64,000 nt of DNA from positions 30,540,413 through 30,604,412 of the forward strand of contig JAPWDM010000007.1 in the NCBI GenBank assembly GCA_035578155.1. Reading direction: 5' to 3'. Under the pieces are notes generated by a model. That model had not been told where the DNA came from and did not search any database. It worked only from the letters and a program-made list of their open reading frames with translations. This document shows, piece by piece, positions 50,332 through 62,600 of the stretch; position 1 is the first letter of the stretch; each line of letters starts with the position of its first letter. The DNA is from Brachynemurus nebulosus (Eukaryota > Arthropoda > Insecta > Neuroptera > Myrmeleontidae). The position numbers were made by a program, and so were the translations under genes.

Positions 50332-51824
50332 GTTTGCTCGGTCCGAATTACTTTTTTGTCAATCATCAAAACGCCATGATGATTTAATCGCACACATATA
50401 CACAAATGTTATAGGTGTGTATTCAGTAGTTGATTACAAATGATTGCTTAATAACAGGTAGGTTGATTATTATTCGAACTACAAATCGTGAAAAATCTAT
50501 AATAAAACTAAAAAACACATCAACCAAAATCACACAATATTCCCACAAAATCCACAATAAATATACAACAACATATATCAAAACAACTTTCCATTCCACT
50601 AAATAAGTACACAAAACGTACAAAAGTACAAAATAAACGAAATGACTTAAATTAAGTGATTCATTTTCAGTGGGGATATCTTAAAGTAAATTTAATCGTA
50701 AGTAGTTGGGTGTGGGCCTAATAAACAGATGCTTGTACACGTTTTTAATTTTTTTTAAAACACTGTGTAGTTACTTAATTATATTTTTTTTTGAATTTTA
50801 TGAATTAAAAATTTTTTTTCTTTTGTTTGGTCAGCTTACGTTGGTTACTATGCAACCGATATGAAAACATAACGGTGTTTAGTATATTCAACAGGTTGTA
50901 GGCGTTGTAGGTGTGCGAATGTAATAATAGTTCAAGAAACGGTCGTAAAAAATGTCAGTTTATTTTTTTCCAAAAACTGAGTTTCAGAATCAGAAACAAT
51001 ATCCGGAATTATTCAAAGTTAAATTTTTTTTTTTATTTTGATTTGTGCATCAACTGTATTTTTGAATGGCCTTTTGGCCTATGATCCTGTCTAAAGGACC
51101 TAACATTAAAAACCGCCCCGAGACTGACGAATTAGTTCACCACTGCCGTAAAATCAGCCAACTTTACCTATTGAAGACAACTTTTCCAAACCATACTTTG
51201 TGTTAAAAAAATTAAAATTTAATAGCTCATAATGTCTGTAGTATTTTGTATCCCTTCCACGATTCCAGTCTTCCCACAGCGGGTTACCCGTCTACGAGGA
51301 ATGTACTATGAACGGCTGTTTTTTTCCCACAACGGATTTTACCTAGAATCTAGATAATTATGGCATCTCTTTGTTATTGAAACACTTAATAAATAAGGTG
51401 ACATTTTTGATGGTCATCTCTTGGACTAGATGTAATCGTTTTTTGTATTGACTTTTGTTCACAGAACACACCTGTATTAACGTTTGCCTATATTTTAAGC
51501 AGAGCGAAAAAGACTTGTTTCGTTTTCGTGATACACGAAAGGATTTATATGTAATTACAATCGAGAGAATAAGGAAAGAGGTGGGAACAGGGCCAAATCA
51601 TCACATAGACAAATTAGACAAATGGCTAGGATCCAGATTTTTGAAGGGTCCACTCAAAGTGTCAATTTTGTATATTTGAATCAATATTTGAGATTTGTTT
51701 TAGTTTTTCACATTATTTAGTTTAGTTTTATTTATTGTTTTATATTTTTGTGTACTCTATATTTTATGGGGCCGGAAGGGCCCCGGTAAGAAGAAAATGT
51801 CTAGAACCCTAAAGTAGATTATTC

Positions 51825-52260
51825 CGCCCTTTCGACACTTTTTTGGGCATTAGAGAAGTGTTTAAAAGCAATTTTTTAACTCTGAATAGATTTCTTGTAG
51901 CCTGGAATCATTTCCGCCATTAATTATAAAATAACATTAGATCGTGTAATATGAAGTGTCGTTTTCCGACCACTTGACCGACCATGTAATCCAGACAAAT
52001 ATCGACACTTTTTTAAGCATTAGAGAAATGTTTAAAAGCAATTCGTTAATTTTGAATAGATTTCTTGTAGCCCGGAATCATTTTCGCCATTATCTGGAAT
52101 AATGTTAGATCGTGTAATATGAAATGTCGTTTTCCGACCACTTGGCCGACCATATAATCCAGACAAATATCGATAGTTTTTTTGAGCATTAAAGGAATGT
52201 TGAAAAGCAATTCTTTAATTTTAAATAGAATTTCTGTAACTCAAAGTTATTTCTGCTATT
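51825..52260. repeat. 170-bp tandem repeat, about 2.5 units
   Basis: Units begin near 51848, 52018 and 52187 (spacing 170 and 169). Shared blocks are TTTAAAAGCAATT, ATAGATTTCTTGTAGCC, TTAGATCGTGTAATATGAA and GTCGTTTTCCGACCACTTG. Units 1 and 2 are close to identical and unit 3 is more diverged. A unit of about 170 bp is typical of insect satellite monomers. Confidence 0.85.
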
Positions 52261-52772
52261 AACTGGAATAATACATATTAGGTCATATTATAGACGACAG
52301 TTTTAATCGTCGTTCAAAAACGTTGTTTTGGAACAATGCCTGTGTGGGCCCTATATTCAATAATAAAAAATAAGGATGCCAAAAGGCGCTGTATAGTAAC
52401 GAAAGATCGAATTTATCATTTCGAAACAAACAGTTGAAGTGTTTTAATTTAGTTTTTGTAAGTTTTAAACAGTTCAGTTTAAGAGCGTCAATTTTATTGC
52501 CTTAATGTTGTATCGTTTGCCTATATTACATTAGAGTAGCTCTGAAAAATTTTTGTATGTAAACCGTTATGTATTTTACGTGGGAGTTGGATAAGGTCGG
52601 GTATTAAAATAATAGGAGATTTTGAGCGAAAATTTGGTTCCAGCGGTGTAACCACTCTCAAGGTTTTATTGTGTTAATTCATTCTTGCGACGTTTTGCGA
52701 CATCGCAAAATATGCAATTCGCTTGCAATGTAACCAAGCACGGATTTGAACGAAAAAGAATCAAATTTTAGA

Positions 52773-52871
52773 TTTTGCGTCAAAAAATTCCAATAAATTT
52801 TTTTTTAATGCAAATCATTTTATTCGTAGTTTTTGCATTAAAAAAGTTTATTAGAATTTTTTGACGCAAAA
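52773..52871. repeat. Hairpin with about 40-bp arms
   Basis: The left arm is TTTTGCGTCAAAAAATTCCA and then ATAAA…TTAATGCAAA; the right arm, complemented, is TTTTGCGTCAAAAAATTCTA and then ATAAACTTTTTTAATGCAAA. The loop is about 16 bases. It lies just downstream of the 170-bp repeat. Confidence 0.7.
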
Positions 52872-53625
52872 CGTTTTGCGGGAAATTTTTGTATACTATT
52901 AAAAGATTCCGTTTTTCACAAATCAAATTCAATAGAAGTGATTTGAATTTGAAAATTTGATTTGAAAAATTTATGTAACGCCTGTAATTTATCGAAAATA
53001 CCTATCCCCTAATAGAAAAAAGACTACAGAAATTATAAACCATGAAATTTTAATTTTTTTTTTTTCAAATAAAAAGTGTGTTATGGTAAAGCTATGTTCA
53101 GTAGGTAAAGTTAGGTAGTTTTGAAGGTAATTATTTATTTTGATAAAATTATTTTGCAAAATGATAAAAACTTTGCAACAATAAATGCATTTTTAAAATT
53201 GATGATTCGTGTATCTGAAAATTAAATTATTGATATTATTACAAATATATTAAATTTATACTTGTATTATTAATTTCAATAAATTAATTACAACAAAAGA
53301 GTTATTATTAAATTAATTTGTTAAAATTTGAATTGAAGCAATTTGAATAGCTTAAGATTTGTAATTATGTTAATTATATTAATAAAATAAAACAAAAAAA
53401 TTGATTAAATGCAAATATTTAGCTATCAGTATTATAATTTATCAGCATTTTAATTATTTTATTACCAAATGACTACATAATTTGTAACACTTGGTAGTTG
53501 GTACGTTAGATAATACCTATACATAGAAACAATACATATGGTATACATATAACCTAAACAATTAATACAGGCGACTGAGGTCTTTCTGCGCCTCGTATAT
53601 TCCTCTAATTGTAATATTTATTTAA

Positions 53626-55882
53626 GGTAGTTAGTCGATAAAACGATTTTTTCAAAGGATTTTAACGAAACTTCCCTAGACATTTATTTAACTCAAGACC
53701 AATAATACGAGCACTTACCGAATAAAAAAAAAATTGAGCACCCCAATTTTGAGAAAAACGATTTCAAAGTTTTGTAATTTTAATACGGCCTCTTATGGGA
53801 AAACTCTATTTTTTCTGAATAAAATGAAAACGTGTCAAAGGAATTTGATAAAAATTTAATATGTTATAAAATACAAAGTTACAAACCATATTTAATAAGA
53901 AATAAAAATTATTCACCACGGCGTTTTTTTTTAAATATAATTTATAAACATCATTTTACAACATTTTTACAACACTTTATCAATAATGTTTTTATATTGC
54001 TACAACGTAAGCGTGCGGAAATTTTAAAAAAAAAATTATCAATGGGTTTTGGTAGAATTACAAAATAAAACTACTTAAATGAAAACCAAAAAGAGAATTT
54101 GCAACGTGACGATAATTTTGGGTTAATTCGAAAAAAATGGTTAGATTGCAAATATTTTTGGTCTGGTTTATGTACAATTTACGCGATTTCCATATAACGC
54201 GGTACTAATTTATTATAATATAGGAGACTTTGACTATAAACCGAAAACTGTGAATACTGTAGCCCCTGAGGAACCCTGATTTAATGCTTGCTCAACGTGC
54301 ACTTGATGAACTTTTTTGTATTAAATTAGTAATTCAGTAGGTATGTATTTTTATCAAGCATGGCATAGCTAAATCAAAGTTTTTGCTTACGTGTGTGACG
54401 CCATAAATGAACATTTGATTTAGTCTACAATATCTACTTGTAACGTTGTAACGAATTTATTTTATTACAAGCAAAAACAAAACAATAAGCATTTTGCTCA
54501 TTTTGTTTAATCAACATTTTTTGCTTAAATGTAGGCACTATAGCCTAACCAGAGTCGATCAACTAGCAAGTGCAGAGGGTAAAATTATTTTTAGATGTTA
54601 ATTTTAGCATTTAATATATAAAGTATCAAAATTTGAACTAATTCTAATATGTTTAATATGTAGAAGCACTAGAAAAACTTTTTTTTTAATTTGATGACGT
54701 CATGAAGTTTACAAAAATTTTTCAAACTTTAAGAAAGATGTAACACTGCAGGAAAAAATGTTTCGCTTGTACAATTCTTTGGGTGTTTATATTTCATTTA
54801 TATCAATAAAAAAAAATGGTGAGGAAAATTTTTTTTCAGCCCGGTATAATATCTTAAGATACGCTCCTGGGATATCCGAATATGTAATATAAAATATTTA
54901 AAATTTTAATAAATCTAAACATGCAGATATGCACATTTTTTTTATGTGTGGCTGTAAAAATTATCTATCTATTTTTAGATAAAAATATTGGGATTTTTTT
55001 TAATTCGCCTGACACCACAAGTACTTAACTAATTTTTAATACAAAAACAGAGGGTACCACTGGTGCCAAGGGTACATATTAAAAATTTACACCTGTGAAT
55101 TATTTAACACCATTTACATAATACTATTTAATTAATATCCTTTATAAACAACAATTACACACAGTGTATTTTTAAATTATGACAAAATATTTATAGCTAT
55201 ATAAATCCAGGGGTTCTCAAAATTATTTGAATCTGTTATTTTCGTATTGTTTGCAACGTTCCCACACTAAAATTATTATCAAAATTCATTATTATGTACC
55301 GTAGTTACAGATATGTAATTCTACCATGATTTTCGATTCAAAAAAATTTTGGGAATTTTTATCCATTTTCCAGCACTTCCCTTAACGTAGTTGCTCTGAG
55401 ATAGTTAGATACAAAAGTAGATCTCAAAAAAAAATTTCTTTTATCAACAATTAAATAATGTATTAATATTCTTCAGTGATTATATTTGTATACCACTTGT
55501 TTATTTTTAATATCCGGGTGCTTATGTTGTAGCAATATAAAAAACATTGTTGAAAAAGCGTTGTAAAAATGTTGTAAAATGATGTTTATAAGTTATATTT
55601 AAAAAACGGCGTGGTGAATAATTTTTATTTCTTATAAAATATGGTTTGTAACTTTTTATTTTATAACATATTAAATTTTTATCAAATTCCTTTGACACCT
55701 TTTCATTTTATCCAAAAAAAAGTAGAGTTTTCCCATAAGAGCCCGTGTTAAAATTACAAAACTTTGAAATCGTTTTTCTCAAAATTGGGGTAGTCAATTT
55801 TAATCGGAATAGGCTCGTATTATTATATCTAGAGAAATTTCGTTAAAATCCTTTGAATAAATCGTTTTATCGACCAATTACC
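53626..55882. mobile_element. TTAA-flanked element with very long inverted repeats, 2.26 kb
   Basis: Flanked by TTAA (53622-53625 and 55883-55886). The ends are GGTAGTTAGTCGATAAAACG and GGTAATTGGTCGATAAAACG. The inverted arms extend about 386 bp on the left (53626-54011) and about 362 bp on the right (55521-55882), with shared blocks such as CATCATTTTACAACATTTTT. The roughly 1.5-kb centre is AT-rich with no convincing coding sequence. The TTAA ends suggest piggyBac-type mobilisation; the arms are far longer than usual for that group. Confidence 0.83.
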
Positions 55883-55886
55883 TTAA

Positions 55887-56602
55887 TGATTTGGACTTGA
55901 ATTTTTGGGGGATGTTTTCTAATACGGAAACATATTATCTTGATGCAATATTTTATATATTAGGGACCATTTTCTGTATTTCAATTTTTTTTTAATTTTT
56001 CAAAACTGACTTTTCAAAACAGAACTATTTGTATTACTAGTGGTTCGTGGACCTATTATTAACCAGCACTGGTCAATACTACATACATACGTACATGTAT
56101 ATTAAATTTGTAAACTTTGAAGAGACATCTGTACACATAAACATGAATGAACGCGGTTATATATGAAATGAATGCGCGCGCATTTACTTGTATTACTCGT
56201 ATTGTGTATGTGTGTGATATTTATGTGTGCATGTATTTATAATAATGGTGTATGTATAGGGGGTAAAGCATAAGGGGCATAAGGTGTTAATTGATTGGAT
56301 ACACACGATACACACGATACACACAGTGAATACAGTGATACGTACCATACGTACGATGTACGATACGTACTAACAATGTAATGTTTTAGAAATTTTTTAG
56401 CGATTTCGTTTTAATTATTATCAAAACAAAAAAATCATATAAAAATAATGTTATCGATTAATTAACAATTGATTAAATCGTTGTATTGATAAAACAATGT
56501 AAACGTTCAGGTGTAAATATGTGAAAATTACAAAGTAAATCGCATTCGTTTTTTGGAAAGTGAAGTAAACGACCCACAACAGCTCGACTGCCCAATTCCA
56601 AG
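55887..56602. promoter_or_regulatory. Likely promoter and 5' untranslated region of the LRIG gene
   Basis: It is 716 bp between the TTAA element and the start codon. It includes a run of CGATACACA repeats (about 56300-56330) and GTAC/ACGTAC palindromes (about 56340-56375), with CGTACG repeated. No clear TATA box or initiator could be fixed. Confidence 0.35.
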
Positions 56603-59600
56603 ATGGTGTATAGTTTTACAAATAATATTTTGACGTTTATGTTTATAATTTGTTTGATATTGATTATGAATTGGACTGGTCAAGTGTTTTGTAAAAATAC
56701 TGATATTGTGTTGAATAATAAGTGCCCGGATATTTGTATTTGTTTAGATATTTATGTGGATTGTTCGCAACATAATTTAGACGAAATACCATTTTCATTG
56801 CCGGGTTGGACGGAACGATTGTACGTATTTATTTTTTTTTTTTACCACTGTACACAAAAACACTTTATGTACCTTTGTGGTGTAATTTCTAACGCCTACT
56901 GTAATTATTTTATCAATTGTCACCTGTTTTTTTTCGAACGTGTTTTTTTCATTTATCATTGATTTTTTGATAAAATAAAATTGCCGATTTGTTTATTATT
57001 GATGAAAAATCGATATTTTTTTGTAACATATGATTTTCGTTGATTTGAATTTGTTTTTAATTAGTCGTTCTTTTTCGATTTGTTTTGGTTATTTTTACCA
57101 TAATTGGCTATTTCCACATTTGGACATTATAAGTTAATGACAACTTGACAAATATAGTAGTAGAATTTTTGTAAATATGGTTATAAATTTCTGTCTAGTG
57201 TTCAAGTTTGGATTATGGTTCGCTGTAATTTTATGGCAATCTTTTGTTCAAGTTTAAAATTGTCGATTGTTCTTATTTGTTCGTAAAAGAATTTCATGAG
57301 AAAAAACGGATAAATTGTTTTTTTAAAATAAAACAGGATTTGATTTCAAATATTTTTTTCTTATGTGTTAATTGCATAATTTTGTATTGATAAATATTTA
57401 TTTGTTAAAATTCTGATCTCCAGGGTTGTATTGATATTTAAAATTCTCAAAATCTTGGGAAGTTGGAATTGAAATTTCAGTAGGGAAGTTGGAATTGAAA
57501 TTTCAGTACTCGTCAAAGCATTGTAAATCGTACAAGTCACAGTACTCAAAGAGTTTGAAAAATATTACAAAAATATAAATATTCTTGTTTATTTACATTT
57601 AAATTTTATATAATAGATAAAGTTTTAAAATAAAAATTAGTGTCAACAAATGATACTAATTACTTATACGTTTACACCTGTATTTATTATGTAAATAATT
57701 ACTATTGATAAATAATGTGTTTGCAAATTATAAAGCGACTTGCTTTTAGATATTTTTAAAATTATGACATCAAGTTAAATTTTAAATATATATTTTTTTT
57801 TTTGGGATAAAAAGTAGAGCCTATGTTCTTTTCCGTCTCCCCGATTGGTAAAGCGGTTGAGACCTTGGAGGCGACATAAACATTTCAGATATTGTATTTT
57901 CTTAACGGGATAAAAAGTGGCTTATGCTTTTCTCAGTCCCTCCAGCTATCTCAATGCAAAATTTCAAGTCGATTGGTTAAGCTATTGAGACATGAAAGCG
58001 AAACAAGTAAACAAACAAATTCACTTTCGGTAAAACTATAGTTCACTGTACTTCACGACTACAGTAGACCCTCCTTTTACCCGTTTTTTTCCTACCTATT
58101 GTCCGATTTTTATCTTCTTTTCTTAAAATCTCGAACATTTGTTTGTAACGTAAAAGCCCCCATTATGGAACGGTATCTAATACTGGAACAGTTTTGACAT
58201 TTACATATTAATGAAGTTATTTCTGAACGAAACGTTTGATAACAAAAATTATTATTAATAAAATGATTGTTTTTCAATTTAAATTCACCTCGCATTTAAT
58301 GTTTCCTTATTTAATTTAAAAAATAAATATGTAAATGTCAAAACTGTTCCAGTATTAGATACCATTCCATAATGGGGGCTTTTACGTTACCTATAAAATA
58401 ATTTAAATGTATTAAAAAAGCGTCTAAAACTGTAAATTATCTTGAATTTATCGTTTGAGAGTGGGATTTTCCATATTTTGCATATCGATTAATTTCGTCT
58501 GCATCTGAATCACCTCTTTTCGAATTGATTAAGACTAATTATAATTTGCGTATTTTACCAAATTCTACATATTTTTAAGTTTGCTGCATAAATGAATATA
58601 CAGATTTTTACAAATTTCCCACTTTTTAAGAAATATGTCGTAAATTACAGGTTCAAAGGCTATTTCAAGAACTTTCAAAAACACAGTTGAAGTTTTAAGA
58701 ATTTAATATATTATAGAAATTTCTCCATTTTTCCTTAATTCAAAGAGGAAAGAAAAAAACATTGGAAAATTTAAAAATTAGATGAAACAATAGAGGGTTA
58801 GTCGGTGTTGCTAAGCAACACTGGTAATCTCATGTTCATTTTGATACCTAAGATTTAAAAGGGATGCTTCATAATATTCATAACTGTCTCATAAATTATA
58901 TTTCGGTTGTACCGTCGGTGGGGGAGAGGTGAAGGAGACGTATAAATGCAACCGACACTACATTTACTAAACATTTAACCTATTACGACGCACTGTATTA
59001 CATGTAAGACCCCTGTCGCAGCATCCTGCATAATATAGTGAATTTCCATTTATAAAAATTAGTTTTTCTCGAAAACCAGTTTACATAGAATAAAAGTTCA
59101 ATAAGCTTTTTTATGAGATTTTTTATCTTCTTTCCATTGGTGTAAAAAAATGTCCCAAAAACTTTTGGATCGGGGAAATTTTGGCAAAAGACTAATTTTT
59201 TTTCACGAATAATACCCAAAAAACCATGTTCCAGGTATCGGACATACATATCTGGCTGAAGAACTCGTCCAAGATTTTTGGACTTCCAATCTTTTCATCA
59301 AATTTCATAAAAATAGAATGTTTCGTTTGAGAGTTATCGTGCTGATACATATATACATATATACAAATTTTAGTGAATGTCATTTTCGGTGTCTAGGGAC
59401 CTCAAAACAAATTTCTGTCATAGTCCCGGACTGAAGTCGCGTCATGACAGTGGCTGTAATAGCTGAATTTTCGATTCGAGAATTCGCTAATATCGTAAAA
59501 GAATCATATATTACGAAATATTCAAGTCACTTCTCCTATAACTTGCTTATTTTTGAGTGAATGAAGCGCCCTACCGTTAATTATATGAGGTACAGTTTGT

Positions 59601-62600
59601 GATACGTCTGGTCTGGCATGTAAAGGGTTTACATTTCGATAGATATTGTGTAGGCCGTTTAATTATTGATCATCCGTTGGTTACGTATGTAAATGAATTG
59701 ATTTATTTATGAAGCGAACACAGGGACAGGATATTAAATGATATTTCATAATTTAAAAGTTGCTTGTTGATCGTCAATATTCTTTAAGAGATTCCCATCT
59801 GTTGTAATTATGTTAAATAAACGTTAACAATTTAAATACGATTTATTATAGACAATTATGTATTTGTAAGCTCCATTCGTTTTTATTAAAAATTAAATTT
59901 TGTATTTTATTTAAACTCTTTGAGTACTGTTTTTGGTTGTTATATGTGCAGGGGTTCCCAAAATTTTAACGGGCGGAAAAAAATTTAAAATTAGAAATTG
60001 AATTTCATCGGAAAAGTGGGTTTTCCTAAAAAAAAAAATATAAATGATCTTTTCGAATTTTGAATTGCAAATGAGGTTCACATTTTGAGAACCTCTTCAA
60101 CTTTGCATAAGGGGAAAGCATAGACGTAATTTTGTAGGGTCATACCTCCTATAATTCCTACACTTTTTGACCTAATAATACGGTTGTGTATACATATTTT
60201 CCTACTTTCATATTTTGTACGCGCGCATGTTGAGACTAATATTCAGTAATTCAAATAAAACTATTTATAGGATTCTATATCATTCATATAAATGTACAAT
60301 AACAATGTAATTAGACGTCAGTGTAACGTCCCTTACCTCACACCGTTATTAAATTAGTAAAACTGAGATATTTTCTTACAGAGATTTGGGAAGTAATTCG
60401 TTGAAAAATATAACAACGGAACCATTAAAGCAACTAGCAAATTTAACAAGACTGTAAGTATATTGTGTTTATCATTTTGATGAAATAAATAAAACAGTGG
60501 CTGTAAATATGTTTTTTTTTCTTTTAATCTTGCAGAGAATTAAACAAAAATTTATTAACTACATTACCAGTATTAGAGGGACTTACCCAATTACGATTTT
60601 TAAGTGTCGCTTCAAACGATATTTCAACATTAGATCGTAAAGCTATTGAAGTACTACCTCAATTACAAATACTTGATCTCACTGGAAATAAAATCACTTA
60701 CCTGCAAGCGGATTCATTTCCTGAACGTAATTCATTATCGATACTGTAAGAATTTGTCTTTCGTTAGTTAAGGGGTTATGCTACTGTTTTACTGTAATTA
60801 ACGTGAAAAAAAATTTGTTTGAGATTTTACAGTAGCGTAATCCTGTACATTCTGTAAAAGCTTCAATAAAATTTTGAATTTCATTTTTAGAATTTTGAAT
60901 AATAATCGTATCCGAAATGTGGACGTTACTTGCTTTGAAAATTTAACCCATTTGACTGAATTAAAATTAAATAGGAATAGGATAACACACTTGCCGAAAA
61001 ATTTATTTAAAAATCAACTCAAACTAAGACTTCTGTAAGTATTTGAACGTTTAAATTCAGGCTTGCAACGAATAAAATAATTTACTTAATGTGTAATCGA
61101 TTTTCAGAGAAGTAAGCAAAAATCAATTGAGTTCAATAGACGGATTAACATTTGCACCTTTGGAACGTCTCACCGTTCTTAAATTGAAACGAAACAAAAT
61201 TTCGGATCTAATGGATGGGGCGTTTTATGGTTTAAAGAGCATTGGAGTATTGTAAGTATTTATGATTCAGGTGTATAATCTGAGAGTTGACAAGTTGACG
61301 GGACATCTATAGTCTAAAGTGTAAACTATTAATTTTTTCACTCAATAAAAATGGCAACTGTCAGATTATTCGTGCTGTACTAAAGCTATGCGCTATCCTA
61401 CCGACTGCGCCATTTCACAATTTATTTTACTTTTATAGAGAATTAGATGGAAATTCGTTAACCAAAGTATCTAAACGTTGGTTATATGGATTGAAAACGC
61501 TAGTAACTTTATCTCTATCCAGTAATCTTATTTATCAGATTGAGCAGGATGCATGGGACAGTTGCAGTTCTCTAAAAGAGCTGTAAGTTTTTTGTTTTTT
61601 AAATTATTTATTATTACAATATAATAAATAATAAACATTTAATTATTAACGCAGCGACCTGTCGAATAATCGATTACAAGAATTAGGACGTGACACTTTT
61701 GAACAGTTAAATCATTTGATACGATTAAATTTGAATGGGAATCAAATATCAGTGATTGCGGAAGGTGTTTTTAATAATACACCGCGTCTTCAGTATTTGT
61801 AAGTTCAAATTCAATTTCTATTACACGAATTTAACAAAATCATCGTGTAAAAATTTTGAAATTAATAATTGATTGTTTTATTTGCGCAGAGATTTGAGCA
61901 ACAATCGAATATCGTCAGTTATTGAAGACATGACTGGTGCCTTTTCCGGTTTAAAGAAATTATTACAGCTGTCGTTAACGTCCAATCATATTAAATCGAT
62001 AAATCGTAAAGCGTTCGCCGGTTTAGAAAATTTAACGAGTTTAGATTTAAGTAACAATAATATTATTGGAATACAGGAAAATGCGTTTGAAACGATGCCG
62101 GTGTTACAAGATTTGGTGATGAATACGAGCAGTCTATTGTGCGATTGCAATTTACAGTGGTTTGCCAATTGGTTGCGCGAGTCAAAATTTGTATCGGTAC
62201 AGGCACGTTGCGCGTATCCGGAACATTTACATGGAATATCAATGATTGAATTGTCACGGGTGAATTTCACTTGTGGCGATTCACCGAAACCGTACCTGAT
62301 CGAGGGCCCGGAAACGAAAATGGCGTTGAAAGGTGAGAATGTGTCGTTACGTTGTCGTGCCAGGTCCAGCTCGCCGAAACCGATGGTATTCAAATGGAAA
62401 CGTGACAATGTTGAATTGACCGGCCACACGACCGTCATCAAAACCAGTCCAGAAAATGGTGAACAAAATGAAGCCATGTCGGAACTATTTTTGTACAGTA
62501 TAAGTCATAGCGATATCGGAAAATATCAGTGTATTGTTGAAAACAGTTTTGGAACCACATATTCACAGAAAGCTTATATTTCGGTGTTAATTTACCCATC

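Larger units (their letters stand above)
50332..53621. other. Upstream region of Gli and repeat-rich intergenic DNA
   Basis: It holds the 170-bp tandem repeat, the hairpin at 52773 and an unplaced open frame at about 51469-51679 (RIRKEVGTGPNHHIDKLDKW, LGSRFLKGP) followed by a short hairpin GGGGCCGGAAGGGCCCC near 51769. The frame looks more protein-like than its neighbours but is unrecognised. Confidence 0.45.

Noticed and set aside
53832..54068. 78-residue frame in the left arm of the 53.6-kb TTAA element
   Set aside because: It is AT-rich and Lys/Ile/Phe-biased with no domain; its right-arm copy is not open, so it is likely chance.
61385..61425. tRNA-like A-box on the minus strand (TGGCGCAGTCGGTAGGATAG) in an LRIG intron
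   Set aside because: The following sequence does not form a tRNA cloverleaf and lacks a GGTTCGAATCC box; at most it is a degenerate tRNA or a SINE head.
61986..62477. 163-residue open frame antisense to the LRIG Ig and LRR exon
   Set aside because: It is a shadow of the well-supported plus-strand LRIG exon; the residues have no domain character.
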